Assembly: GCF_003143755.1 (NCBI RefSeq)
Contig: NZ_QFRI01000001.1
Location: 1,262,051 to 1,326,050, forward strand
Length of the DNA: 64,000 nt
From: Algibacter marinivivus
GTDB taxonomy: Bacteria; Bacteroidota; Bacteroidia; Flavobacteriales; Flavobacteriaceae
Direction: 5' to 3'
Shown here: one piece after another, positions 9,083-17,554 of the stretch
Layout of the letters: each line of letters starts with the position of its first letter
Numbering within the stretch: position 1 is the first letter of the stretch
Notes under the pieces: model-generated
What the model was told of the DNA's origin: nothing
Seen by the model: only the letters and a program-made list of their open reading frames with translations
The model's database searches: none
Program-made: the position numbers and the translations under genes

Positions 9083-9382
9083 ATGTATAGAAGTATAGTT
9101 TCAGTTTTCTTATCAGTAATGTTTTTGGCGTTTTTAATAGCGCCAACCGTTATTATATTAATTGATAACAAGGTTGATGTATCTATATTCTATACCTGTA
9201 ATGAAGAGGAGGAAAAAAAAGGGCAAGAAAAAGAGAAGGATAAGGAGTTACTGTGTTATGAGTTTTTAAAGTCTATACATTACATAGATCTAAATGAAAC
9301 AGAACTTGATTTGGCATATTTCTCTAAAAAGTATAAAAAGCCTCATTTATACCTTATCTCTCCTCCACCAGAATTAATATAG
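9083..9382 (+). CDS. Small exported or membrane-anchored protein of unknown function
   Basis: This 99-residue protein begins with a hydrophobic segment (about 4-28, VFLSVMFLAFLIAPTVIILI). A highly charged Glu/Lys stretch follows (EEEEKKGQEKEKDKE), and the protein ends in PPPELI. It contains two Cys residues, at positions close to either side of the charged stretch. I recognise no family. It sits 46 bases after batE and 88 bases before the SulP genes, so it could belong to either unit. A similar length, a membrane anchor and a Pro-rich end suggest a periplasmic peptide, but nothing identifies its role. Confidence 0.6.
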   Translation: MYRSIVSVFLSVMFLAFLIAPTVIILIDNKVDVSIFYTCNEEEEKKGQEKEKDKELLCYEFLKSIHYIDLNETELDLAYFSKKYKKPHLYLISPPPELI

Positions 9383-9426
9383 CTTTTTTATTGGCCTAAG
9401 TGGTCTAAAATCATTTCTTTTTAATT

Positions 9427-9452
9427 GCTTTTGATATTTTTATATCACAAGC
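9427..9452. promoter_or_regulatory. 26-bp dyad upstream of the SulP-carbonic anhydrase genes
   Basis: Arms GCTTTTGATAT (9427-9437) and ATATCACAAGC (9442-9452) match as an inverted repeat at 10 of 11 positions around four T residues. The dyad ends 18 bases before the first SulP start. No T-run follows it, so it looks more like an operator or a leader hairpin than a terminator. No known regulator site was recognised. Confidence 0.4.
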
Positions 9453-9470
9453 AAAACTTAAATTATTATT

Positions 9471-11063
9471 ATGTTTAAATATATTAAAAACGACTTGCCA
9501 GCGAGTATAGTTGTATTTTTTGTGGCACTACCATTATGTTTAGGTATTGCATTAGCAAGTGGAGCTCCACTTTTTTCAGGATTAATTGCAGGTATTATTG
9601 GTGGTATTGTTGTCGGGTCATTAAGTGGGTCTAATATTGGTGTAAGTGGTCCTGCTGCTGGTTTAGCGGCAATTGTACTTACTGCTATTGGTGCTTTAGG
9701 CGGATATCAAAACTTCTTGGTAGCTGTAGTTATTGGAGGTGCTATTCAATTATTACTTGGGTTTTTAAGAGCAGGTATTATTGGATACTATTTTCCTTCT
9801 TCGGTTATAAAAGGTATGCTTACTGGTATTGGTATTATTATTATTTTGAAACAAATCCCTCACTTTTTTGGTATGGATGAGGACCCTCAAGGCGATTTTG
9901 CATTTCTGCAAATAGATGGTGAAAACACATTAACTGAACTTTTAAAGGCTATTAATGCATTAATTAGTGGTAATGTTAGTATGGGCGCGACTATCATCGC
10001 TATAATAGCGATGGCTATTTTACTATTATGGTCTAACGTTTTGAGTAATAAAGGAAAAATATTTCAACTTGTACAAGGGCCTTTAGTTGCTGTGGTAGTA
10101 GGTATCATTTTTTATGTTACAACTAAAGGAGGGTCACTTGGTATAACGGACAATCACTTAGTTTCTGTACCTGTTCCAGAAGATTTCGATAGTTTTTTAG
10201 GTCAATTTAGTTTTCCAAACTTTTCAGCAATAACTAGAATGGATGTTTGGATAACAGGGTTTACGATTGCCATAGTGGCTTCACTTGAAACCTTGTTATG
10301 TGTAGAAGCTACGGATAAATTAGATCCGCACAAAAATGTAACGCCTACTAACAGAGAGTTATTGGCACAAGGAACAGGTAATATAATTTCTGGTTTTATT
10401 GGAGGTTTACCAATTACACAAGTAATTGTTAGAAGTTCTGCAAATATTCAGTCTGGAGGGCGAACAAAAATGTCTGCCATCATTCATGGGTTTTTCTTAT
10501 TAATTTCAGTAATACTAATACCTAAACTTTTAAACATGATTCCGTTATCTGTGTTAGCAGCGGTATTATTTATTGTAGGTTTTAAACTAGCAAAACCATC
10601 AACCTTTAAAACAATGTTTAGTTTAGGTTGGAAACAATGGGTACCTTTTATTGTAACAATTTTAGGAATTGTATTTATCGATTTACTTTGGGGTATTGGT
10701 TTAGGTCTTGCTGTTGGTATTGTTGTGATATTAATTAAAAGTTTTCAAAATTCTCATTTCTTACACATAGAAGGAGAAGATGTTGATGATGGAAAAATAA
10801 AAATGACACTTGCAGAAGAGGTAACATTTTTTAATAAAGGTGCAATTCTTAAAGAATTAGATAGTTTACCTCATGATTCATTTTTAGAATTAGATGTTAG
10901 AAAAACCAGATACTTAGATAATGATATTATTGAAATTCTTGAAGACTTTGCTTTTAAAGCAAAAGAAAGAAATATTGATATAAGATTAGTGTCAGAGCGA
11001 GGTATTGTTGAAAATCCACATAGTTATATAGAGTTTTTCAAACTGGATAAACCAAAGAAATAA
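9471..11063 (+). CDS. SulP-family anion transporter (short form)
   Basis: This 530-residue inner-membrane protein has about 10-14 membrane segments and the SulP hallmarks: an N-terminal PASIVVFFVALPLCLGIALA segment, GVSGPAAGLAAIVLTA, and the later GGLPITQVIVRSSANIQSGG. A reduced STAS-like region covers the last 90 residues (VTFFNKGAILKELDSLP). SulP proteins carry sulfate, bicarbonate or other anions. A second SulP and a beta-carbonic anhydrase follow directly on the same strand, which favours bicarbonate here. The substrate is inferred from context, not from residues. Confidence 0.9.
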   Translation: MFKYIKNDLPASIVVFFVALPLCLGIALASGAPLFSGLIAGIIGGIVVGSLSGSNIGVSGPAAGLAAIVLTAIGALGGYQNFLVAVVIGGAIQLLLGFLRAGIIGYYFPSSVIKGMLTGIGIIIILKQIPHFFGMDEDPQGDFAFLQIDGENTLTELLKAINALISGNVSMGATIIAIIAMAILLLWSNVLSNKGKIFQLVQGPLVAVVVGIIFYVTTKGGSLGITDNHLVSVPVPEDFDSFLGQFSFPNFSAITRMDVWITGFTIAIVASLETLLCVEATDKLDPHKNVTPTNRELLAQGTGNIISGFIGGLPITQVIVRSSANIQSGGRTKMSAIIHGFFLLISVILIPKLLNMIPLSVLAAVLFIVGFKLAKPSTFKTMFSLGWKQWVPFIVTILGIVFIDLLWGIGLGLAVGIVVILIKSFQNSHFLHIEGEDVDDGKIKMTLAEEVTFFNKGAILKELDSLPHDSFLELDVRKTRYLDNDIIEILEDFAFKAKERNIDIRLVSERGIVENPHSYIEFFKLDKPKK

Positions 11064-11080
11064 CATAATTTAATAAGATA

Positions 11081-12949
11081 TTGAAGCAAATATTTTCTAA
11101 TATAAAAGGAGATGCTTTTGGAGGGATTACAGCTGGAATAATAGCACTTCCGCTAGCTCTTGCATTTGGTGTTTCATCAGGTTTAGGTCCAGCAGCGGGT
11201 TTATATGGTGCAATATTTATAAGTTTTTTTGCAGCACTTTTTGGAGGAACTAATACCCAAATCTCAGGACCAACAGCACCAATGACAGCTGTAAGTATGG
11301 TTGTAATTGCAAGTATTATAGCAGCAAATAATGGCAACATAACTCAAGCTTTACCCATAATACTTACAGTATTCCTGTTAGCTGGTTTATTACAAATAGG
11401 ATTGGGTTTTATGGGTTTAGGAAAATATATAAAATATATTCCTTACCCTGTAGTTTCTGGATTCATGACAGCTATTGGAGTTATAATCTTAGTTACTCAA
11501 ATTCTACCATCTATTGGGTATTATTCAAAAGAAGATAGTGAGTATGTAGATAGGTTTAAGCCTCAAGTTGAACAAGTTATTTTTGATAGAAGTATAAATG
11601 AAATAAAGACCAAGAAACAAAATGATGCGTTGAACCTAAACGACTATAATAGTGTTGTATCAAGAGTAGGTGAAATTGACGATTTAGATGTTTTAAGTGA
11701 ATCAAAAATCCTTGCAGCTAGAGAAGCTTCGGGAGTATGGGGTACTCTAAAAATATTACCTCGAGCGCTTCAAAACATCAACTGGCTTGAACTTCTTTTA
11801 GCTTTAGGAACCATCATAATCATTTATGGGTTTAAAAAAATAACAAAAGCAGTTCCTAGTACACTAGTAGCTTTAATTGTAATGTCTTCAATAGCAGTAC
11901 TGTGTAATTTTGATTATAAACAGATTGAAGAAATCCCTAGTGGCTTGCCAATACCAAATTTAGAAATTTTCACAGGTTTTCAACTTAAAAATATAACCCC
12001 TTACATCTTTACAGCATTAACATTAGCTTTATTAGGAGCTATAGATTCTTTACTTACAAGTGTTGTTGCCGATAATATGACTAAAACCAAGCATAAACCA
12101 AATAAAGAACTTATAGGTCAGGGAATAGGTAACAGTATAGCATCTGTATTTGGAGGCATTCCGGGTGCTGGGGCTACAATAAGAACTGTAATAAATATTT
12201 CTTCTGGAGGTAAAACCAAGTTATCTGGAATGATAGCAAGTTTATTACTTTTAGTTATTTTACTAGGTTTAGGCCCTATTGCATCTAAGATTCCAGCAGC
12301 TGTGCTTTCAGGAATTCTTATAACAGTAGGTATTGGAGTTATGGATTATAAAGGCTTAAAAGCTATACCAAGTTTACCAAAAGATATTTCTGTTGGTCCT
12401 ATAAAATTAAGCTCAGAAGTACTCATTATGTTTGTAGTACTCATACTTTCAACATTTTGGAATTTAGTTTATGCTGTAGGTATTGGCTTAGTATTAGCAT
12501 CCTTAATTTTTATGAAGAAAGCTGGGGATATGCTAGGTAAAAAATCAACAGTAAAACAGTTAAAAGAAACCCCTTGGGAAGACGAATTAAGTTTTCCTAA
12601 TAATTTAAAAGAAGAGGTTTTTATCAAACACATTAACGGGCCTTTGTTTTTTGGATCTACTGGAGATTTTTTACAACTTAAATCTCAGCTACCTGAATCT
12701 GCTAAAACAGTAATATTAAGGTTAGATAAAATGGAGTATATGGATCAATCGGGTCTATATGCTATGGAAGATATGCTTTATGATCTTACTAAAAATGAAG
12801 AGCAAATACTATTTGTTGGCTTGCAAGAGCAACCAAGATATATGATGGAAAGAATAGATATAATTCCAGATTTAGTTCCAGAAAAACAAATATTTGACAC
12901 TTTTAATCAGTGTATGGAATGGGTTAAACAAAATATAAAAAACAATTAA
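11081..12949 (+). CDS. SulP-family anion transporter with full STAS domain
   Basis: This 622-residue membrane protein has the SulP transport domain (GGITAGIIALPLALAFG at the N-terminus, then ISGPTAPMTAV, and FGGIPGAGATIRTVINISSG) and a clear C-terminal STAS domain (about 515-615, with RLDKMEYMDQSGLYAMEDML). A hydrophilic insert of about 80 residues lies near 150-230. The start is TTG at 11081: the encoded N-terminus matches SulP proteins and the next in-frame Met lies far inside. It is 17 bases after the first SulP and 20 before the carbonic anhydrase, so one transcript is likely. Confidence 0.9.
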   Translation: MKQIFSNIKGDAFGGITAGIIALPLALAFGVSSGLGPAAGLYGAIFISFFAALFGGTNTQISGPTAPMTAVSMVVIASIIAANNGNITQALPIILTVFLLAGLLQIGLGFMGLGKYIKYIPYPVVSGFMTAIGVIILVTQILPSIGYYSKEDSEYVDRFKPQVEQVIFDRSINEIKTKKQNDALNLNDYNSVVSRVGEIDDLDVLSESKILAAREASGVWGTLKILPRALQNINWLELLLALGTIIIIYGFKKITKAVPSTLVALIVMSSIAVLCNFDYKQIEEIPSGLPIPNLEIFTGFQLKNITPYIFTALTLALLGAIDSLLTSVVADNMTKTKHKPNKELIGQGIGNSIASVFGGIPGAGATIRTVINISSGGKTKLSGMIASLLLLVILLGLGPIASKIPAAVLSGILITVGIGVMDYKGLKAIPSLPKDISVGPIKLSSEVLIMFVVLILSTFWNLVYAVGIGLVLASLIFMKKAGDMLGKKSTVKQLKETPWEDELSFPNNLKEEVFIKHINGPLFFGSTGDFLQLKSQLPESAKTVILRLDKMEYMDQSGLYAMEDMLYDLTKNEEQILFVGLQEQPRYMMERIDIIPDLVPEKQIFDTFNQCMEWVKQNIKNN

Positions 12950-12969
12950 TTATACTAAAAATAAAAATT

Positions 12970-13599
12970 ATGAAAAATATAGCAATCACTAAAGATGTAC
13001 AAACAAGTCTATCTCCTTCAAATGTTTTAGACGATTTATTAGATGGAAATAAAAGATTTGTAAATAATAATATGCAAGCAGTTGATAATTCTGCTTTGGT
13101 ATCGCAAACTGTGGGCGGACAATTTCCAAAAGCAGTAGTGCTTTCTTGCATCGATTCTAGAGTTCCTGTAGAAACTGTTTTAGACCAAGCTATTGGAGAT
13201 GTTTTTGTTGCTAGAGTAGCTGGTAATTTTGAAAATACTGATATTTTAGGAAGCTTAGAATACTCATGTAAAGTAGCTGGTAGTAAATTAATTTTGGTTC
13301 TAGGTCATGAAAGTTGTGGGGCTGTAAAAGCTGCTTGTGATGGCGTAGAACTTGGTAATATTACAGATATGTTAGCAAACATTTTACCAGCTGTAAAACA
13401 AAGTTCTGATGAGGTTGATGGTGAATTGAACTCATCAAATAAAACATTTGTAGCAAAAACAGTTGAGAACAATGTAAAACTTACTATTGAACGTATTAGA
13501 GAGCGTAGCTCTATTCTGAAAGAAATGGAAGATGCAGGAGATATTAAAATTGTAGGCGGCGTATATATGTTATCTTCAGGAAAAGTAGAAATGCTTTAA
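12970..13599 (+). CDS. Beta-class carbonic anhydrase
   Basis: This 209-residue zinc enzyme interconverts CO2 and bicarbonate. The ligands are visible: Cys60 and the Asp62-Arg64 dyad in CIDSR, and His113 and Cys116 in HESCGA. No signal peptide is present, so it acts in the cytosol. Its place right behind two SulP genes suggests that imported bicarbonate is equilibrated with CO2, for instance for carboxylases such as the PEP carboxylase at the right end of this window. A good terminator follows. Confidence 0.96.
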   Translation: MKNIAITKDVQTSLSPSNVLDDLLDGNKRFVNNNMQAVDNSALVSQTVGGQFPKAVVLSCIDSRVPVETVLDQAIGDVFVARVAGNFENTDILGSLEYSCKVAGSKLILVLGHESCGAVKAACDGVELGNITDMLANILPAVKQSSDEVDGELNSSNKTFVAKTVENNVKLTIERIRERSSILKEMEDAGDIKIVGGVYMLSSGKVEML

Positions 13600-13625
13600 A
13601 AAGCATTCATCTTTAATAAAATATT

Positions 13626-13650
13626 AAGCCACTTTTTAGTGGCTTTTTTT
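13626..13650 (+). terminator. Intrinsic terminator after carbonic anhydrase
   Basis: A stem of AGCCACT and AGTGGCT (13627-13633 and 13638-13644), extended by one A-T pair, encloses four T and is followed by a run of seven T. It lies between the carbonic anhydrase and cvpA, whose 3' ends face each other. Confidence 0.85.
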
Positions 13651-14167
13651 ACGCCTCATTTTCTTCAGTAGAAGCATTTTCCTCATTAAGGTTTAATAAA
13701 TTCGGAAAAATCATTGGTACCAGGGATTTTACAGGTTTGTAAAGCACAGAACTTTCTTTAGTATCATCATCTAAAAGCGTAATGGTATTATTAAGTTTAT
13801 CAAAAACATTTAAAACTACACTTAAAATTAAGGCAATTTTTAAGGCTCCAAAAACTCCACCAGCCAATTTATTTATAATACCTAAAGCAGCAAAATTGGC
13901 TAACTTAGTTAATGCCTTTCCTGCAAGTCCAATAGCTAAAACGATGATGACAAAGGTTATAGCAAAAGCAGTAATATTAATAGTTTTTTCGTTCCACTCT
14001 GTTTTAGTCTGCAAAAAATCGGCAGCAAAATTACTAAAATGTATAGCGCCATAAACTCCTGCAACCAAAGCCACTAAAGAAGCAACTTCAACAAAAAGCC
14101 CTTTCATAAACCCACGTACAAGCCCAAATAAAATTAAAGCCCCTAAAACAATATCAATAACCCCCAT
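13649..14167 (-). CDS. cvpA: CvpA-family membrane protein
   Basis: This 172-residue inner-membrane protein has four hydrophobic segments and the CvpA opening pattern (IDIVLGALILFGLVRGFMKG). In other bacteria CvpA is needed for colicin V production and contributes to envelope homeostasis; its molecular activity is unclear. The C-terminus is Glu/Asn-rich and probably disordered. It is a single gene read toward the carbonic anhydrase terminator. A TATATTTG box (minus strand, 14185-14192) upstream could be its -7 element, but no matching -33 was found. Confidence 0.85.
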   Translation of the reverse strand: MGVIDIVLGALILFGLVRGFMKGLFVEVASLVALVAGVYGAIHFSNFAADFLQTKTEWNEKTINITAFAITFVIIVLAIGLAGKALTKLANFAALGIINKLAGGVFGALKIALILSVVLNVFDKLNNTITLLDDDTKESSVLYKPVKSLVPMIFPNLLNLNEENASTEENEA

Positions 14168-14241
14168 AATTATCAGATTTTAAACAAATATAAAATAATA
14201 CTAACACTTAGGTTTATTAACTTTGCATCTCAGAAATTATT

Positions 14242-14598
14242 ATGGCAAGAGACGAACAATTAAAAGAACGCTGGCAATTGGTGGTAGAAAAACTATCCAA
14301 TCAGTTTGCCGATGGCGACCCACTAGATTTGGATGCTATAATTTACCTTATTGGCGTACAAGAACTCGGGCAGTTGGATAGAACCTTTAAAAAAGACCAA
14401 AAGCTAGACCTCATGCACATAGCCATTTGCAAACTCCTTGCGCCTTATGGCTATTACGAGCTCGATTTTGTGGATGAAGACGGTTGGCCACACTACAAAA
14501 CACTCGAAACCTTACCCCATTTAAAAGCAGGCGAACAAAGCGTTTTAATGAAGGAAGCCATTGTAAACTACTTTGTAGAAACTGAGTATATTAATTAA
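14242..14598 (+). CDS. Conserved hypothetical protein
   Basis: This 118-residue soluble protein is rich in acidic and aromatic residues, for example LMHIAICKLLAPYGYYELDF and VDEDGWPHYKTLE. There is no signal peptide or membrane segment. It resembles small uncharacterised proteins I associate with Flavobacteriales, but I cannot assign a domain. A TAACTTTG box at 14218-14225 is a good -7 candidate and puts the start close behind the transcript end. A mosaic repeat begins five bases after the stop codon. Confidence 0.75.
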   Translation: MARDEQLKERWQLVVEKLSNQFADGDPLDLDAIIYLIGVQELGQLDRTFKKDQKLDLMHIAICKLLAPYGYYELDFVDEDGWPHYKTLETLPHLKAGEQSVLMKEAIVNYFVETEYIN

Positions 14599-14603
14599 AA
14601 TAA

Positions 14604-14708
14604 TTTGGGCGTTACCACTAGGGTCGGGCTTTCGGTAGTCGCTTTTTTGTGTTGCATAGGTGCAACAACACAAAAAGAGCTTCAACAATACCTCAATCCC
14701 TAACGCAA
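14604..14708 (+). repeat. Mosaic intergenic repeat, copy A
   Basis: It begins TTTGGGCGTTACC, continues with GGGTCGGGCTTTCGG, holds a central hairpin (TTTTTGTGTTGCA with TGCAACAACACAAAAA) and ends CAATCCCTAACGC. It starts five bases after the stop of the upstream gene and has the same polarity as that gene. It shares its frame with copy F (60570-60662) but has a different central hairpin. Confidence 0.85.
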
Positions 14709-14750
14709 TTCACGTAAAAAATAGTAAATTTGCCTTCATTTTAGGATGTC

Positions 14751-15770
14751 ATGATAGATAAGATAAACCAACTCATAGCAGAAGCAGAAGCATTCAAAGC
14801 CCAATCAAAAGAAGAGGTTGAAGCATTTCGTATAAAATATTTAGGAAAAAAGGGATTATTAAACGACTTTTTTGCCGAGTTTAAAAATGTAGCAAACGAT
14901 CAGAAAAAAGAATTTGGTCAGACTATAAATAAACTTAAAAAAACGGCTGAAGAAAAGGTTAATGCTTTAAAAGAAGAGCTTGAAAGTAAAGAAGAAGTAA
15001 AAGGGGTTTATGGTGATTTATCTCGCCCAGGCGAACCCGTGCAAATTGGTGCGCGTCACCCTATTTCTATAGTAAAAAATCAAATAATAGATATTTTTTC
15101 TCGAATTGGATTTAATGTTAGTGAAGGTCCAGAAATTGAAGATGATTGGCATAACTTTACAGCTTTAAACTTACCAGAATATCATCCAGCTCGTGATATG
15201 CAGGATACGTTTTTTATTCAAACCAATCCAGATATATTATTACGTACTCACACCAGTTCTGTACAAGTACGCTATATGGAAAATAATAAACCGCCTATTA
15301 GAACCATTTCTCCGGGTAGAGTTTATAGAAACGAAGCAATATCAGCACGTTCTCATTGTTTTTTCCACCAAGTTGAAGGTTTGTATATTGATAAAGATGT
15401 GAGTTTTGCAGATTTAAAACAAACCCTTCAGCACTTTACAACTGAGATGTTTGGAAAAAGTAAAATTCGTTTACGTCCGTCATACTTCCCGTTTACAGAA
15501 CCAAGTGCAGAAATTGATGTGTATTGGGGCTTAGAAACTGAAACAGATTACAAAATAACTAAAGGCACTGGTTGGTTAGAAATTGGTGGCTGTGGTATGG
15601 TAGACCCTAACGTACTTGAAAATTGTAAAATAGATACTGCTGAATATTCTGGTTTTGCATTTGGAGTAGGTATAGACCGTATTGCAATGCTTTTACATCA
15701 AATTGGTGATATTCGTTTATTAAGTGAGAATGATGTTAGGTTTTTGGAGCAGTTTAAAAGTTCACTTTAA
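14751..15770 (+). CDS. pheS: Phenylalanine--tRNA ligase alpha subunit
   Basis: This 339-residue subunit is the catalytic half of the heterotetrameric enzyme that charges tRNA-Phe. It has an N-terminal coiled-coil tRNA-binding arm (about 1-90) and then the class II core: RTISPGRVYRNEA (motif 2), HQVEGLYID, and GFGVGIDRIAML-type motif 3 near the C-terminus (FAFGVGIDRIAMLLHQ). Length is normal. A TAAATTTG box at 14725-14732 may be its -7 promoter element. pheT is not in this window, so the subunits are encoded apart. Confidence 0.97.
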   Translation: MIDKINQLIAEAEAFKAQSKEEVEAFRIKYLGKKGLLNDFFAEFKNVANDQKKEFGQTINKLKKTAEEKVNALKEELESKEEVKGVYGDLSRPGEPVQIGARHPISIVKNQIIDIFSRIGFNVSEGPEIEDDWHNFTALNLPEYHPARDMQDTFFIQTNPDILLRTHTSSVQVRYMENNKPPIRTISPGRVYRNEAISARSHCFFHQVEGLYIDKDVSFADLKQTLQHFTTEMFGKSKIRLRPSYFPFTEPSAEIDVYWGLETETDYKITKGTGWLEIGGCGMVDPNVLENCKIDTAEYSGFAFGVGIDRIAMLLHQIGDIRLLSENDVRFLEQFKSSL

Positions 15771-15777
15771 TTTTTTT

Positions 15778-15853
15778 TGTCATTCCGCACTTGATGCGGA
15801 ATCCACTTTCAAACTTTAAATATAAAAAGATTTCTGCTTTCGCAGGAATGACA
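15778..15853. repeat. Double-hairpin GTCATTCC repeat
   Basis: The outer arms TGTCATTCC (15778-15786) and GGAATGACA (15845-15853) are perfect inverted repeats. Each arm also closes its own small hairpin: TTCCGCACTTGATGCGGAA and TTCTGCTTTCGCAGGAA. It ends four bases before the start of the next gene. Sequences of this type are dispersed in many bacterial genomes. Whether it is a mobile miniature element or a transcript structure cannot be told from one copy. Confidence 0.75.
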
Positions 15854-15857
15854 GATA

Positions 15858-16253
15858 ATGAAAAAAGACATCCAAATCCCAAAAGTTGAAGACGTTTATA
15901 TTGCCGTAGTAAACGAATACAACGCTATTTATAAAACTCAAGATTGGAATGCTTACATTATAAACGATAAAGCTGTTGATTTAGAGATGGTAATTATTGT
16001 GACTAGTGGCTATTCTGAAAACAAAACAACATCAGTTTTTAGAAAAAAAATAGATATGCTTCCTAAAAAAAGTTATGCTAAAATTGAATTGATGCAAGAA
16101 GAGTTATTTGCTTTAAATAACACGTTTAAAGTGTCCTTTTTTGAGGGGAATCAAATGTTTGACAAAACGTATTTGTTTAGAAAAAACACCATTAATTTAA
16201 AAGCGTTACAACCTTTGCCTTTAATGGAGGTTAAAGGTATTTTGGTAAAATAG
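15858..16253 (+). CDS. Conserved hypothetical protein next to pheS
   Basis: This 131-residue soluble protein contains VYIAVVNEYNAIYKTQDWNA, a beta-rich middle with KKSYAKIELMQEELF, and PLPLMEVKGILVK at the end. Related flavobacterial proteins are sometimes labelled as a phenylalanyl-tRNA synthetase subunit because of their position. I see no synthetase motif, so that label looks like a neighbour transfer. No signal peptide. Function unknown. Confidence 0.75.
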   Translation: MKKDIQIPKVEDVYIAVVNEYNAIYKTQDWNAYIINDKAVDLEMVIIVTSGYSENKTTSVFRKKIDMLPKKSYAKIELMQEELFALNNTFKVSFFEGNQMFDKTYLFRKNTINLKALQPLPLMEVKGILVK

Positions 16254-16273
16254 AACTTTGGCAGATTTGCCCG

Positions 16274-16417
16274 TGTTAGGGATTATTCATTGGTTAATAT
16301 TTTAGATTAATGAAATCATGAATGCTTTGCATTTGTAGTGGATAGCCCACAGCCCGACGTAGGAGGTGCGAGGACTTGTAACAGAAAGCCCGAACCCTTT
16401 TTGGGGTAACGCCCAAA
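16274..16417 (-). repeat. Mosaic intergenic repeat, copy B
   Basis: Read on the minus strand it begins TTTGGGCGTTACC five bases after the gpsA stop codon. It continues GTTCGGGCTTTC, then a module CAAGTCCTCGCACCTC with CGTCGGGCTGTGGGCTAT, and ends near AATCCCTAAC. The middle module is shared with copy C at 39 of 42 bases. It lies between convergent genes. Confidence 0.8.
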
Positions 16418-16422
16418 TAATT

Positions 16423-17424
16423 TTAATCTAACTTATCTGTTAACTTTTTAAATACCTTTTTAGGGTTTTTGTTTTCGTATAAAATCTCGAAAACGGCATT
16501 TATTATTGGAGTATCTGCCTTCTTTTCGTTATTGGTGTTAATTAAAAAAGCACTTTTTGTGGCGTAGTAACCTTCGGCAACCATATTCATTTCCATTTGG
16601 GCAGATTTAACAGTGTAACCTTTACCAATCATGTTTCCAAACATGCGATTTCTTGAAAATACCGAGTAGCCTGTTACCAATAAATCGCCTAAATAAGCTG
16701 AATTATTAATGTTGCGTTTCATTTTATGTACTTTTTTAATAAAACGTTTCATCTCTCGAATGGCGTTACTCATTAAAACACTTTGAAAATTATCGCCATA
16801 GCCTAAACCGTGGGCTATTCCTGCAGCAATAGCATAAATATTTTTAAGCATTACACCATATTCAACGCCTATAACATCGTCGCTAATTTTAGTTTTAATG
16901 TAGTCGCTAGATAAACTATTGGCTATGTGTTGCGCTTTCTCAGCATCCCAACACGAGATGGTTAAATAGGATAAACGCTCTAGAGCCACTTCCTCTGCAT
17001 GACATGGGCCAGCAATAACAGCGATACTCTCAAAAGGTACTTTATAGTGTTCATTAAAATGCTCACCTACTAATAAACCAGTTTCTGGCACAATACCTTT
17101 AACGGCAGATACTATGGTTTTGTTTGTAATATCAATATTTAATTTTTCTAACTCCTTATAAATAAAAGCCGAAGGGATTACAAATATTAAAACATCAGTA
17201 TAAGCTGCTGTTTCATTAATATCATTACTAATTTTTAGTTGTTTTATATTAAATTCAACTGAGCTTAAGTAACTTGGGTTATGCTCCTCTCTTAATATAT
17301 GCTCTTTTATATAAACACTTCGCATATACCAACCAACTTCATCTAAATTTTCGCAAAGCATTTTTACAATGGCTGTTGCCCAACTTCCTGCACCAAAAAC
17401 CGCATATTTTAAAGGTTTATCCAT
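16423..17424 (-). CDS. gpsA: NAD(P)-dependent glycerol-3-phosphate dehydrogenase
   Basis: GpsA reduces dihydroxyacetone phosphate to sn-glycerol 3-phosphate for phospholipid synthesis. The 333-residue product starts MDKPLKYAVFGAGSWATAIV, placing the Rossmann motif at residues 9-14. ISAVKGIVPE contains the catalytic Lys, and GNMIGKGY is typical of the C-terminal domain. An upstream in-frame start at 17511 would add 29 hydrophobic residues not seen in the family, so the ATG at 17424 is preferred. Confidence 0.94.
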   Translation of the reverse strand: MDKPLKYAVFGAGSWATAIVKMLCENLDEVGWYMRSVYIKEHILREEHNPSYLSSVEFNIKQLKISNDINETAAYTDVLIFVIPSAFIYKELEKLNIDITNKTIVSAVKGIVPETGLLVGEHFNEHYKVPFESIAVIAGPCHAEEVALERLSYLTISCWDAEKAQHIANSLSSDYIKTKISDDVIGVEYGVMLKNIYAIAAGIAHGLGYGDNFQSVLMSNAIREMKRFIKKVHKMKRNINNSAYLGDLLVTGYSVFSRNRMFGNMIGKGYTVKSAQMEMNMVAEGYYATKSAFLINTNNEKKADTPIINAVFEILYENKNPKKVFKKLTDKLD

Positions 17425-17554
17425 AGATTTTAAATCTTTTACTATTTCAAAAATACGGAAAATATAAGGGATTATAAAGTGTTGAAATATAGGTTGTTTC
17501 TTTTTTGGCACGCGTTTTGAAACTACATAATCAAGAACCCTAAAATGTTATATT

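Noticed and set aside
11038-11340. 100-residue antisense frame over the second SulP start
   Set aside because: Shadow of the transporter's Ala/Gly-rich membrane segments; no independent start signal or family.
15858-16253. Label as a phenylalanyl-tRNA synthetase subunit
   Set aside because: No synthetase motif is present; the label seems to come from its position next to pheS.
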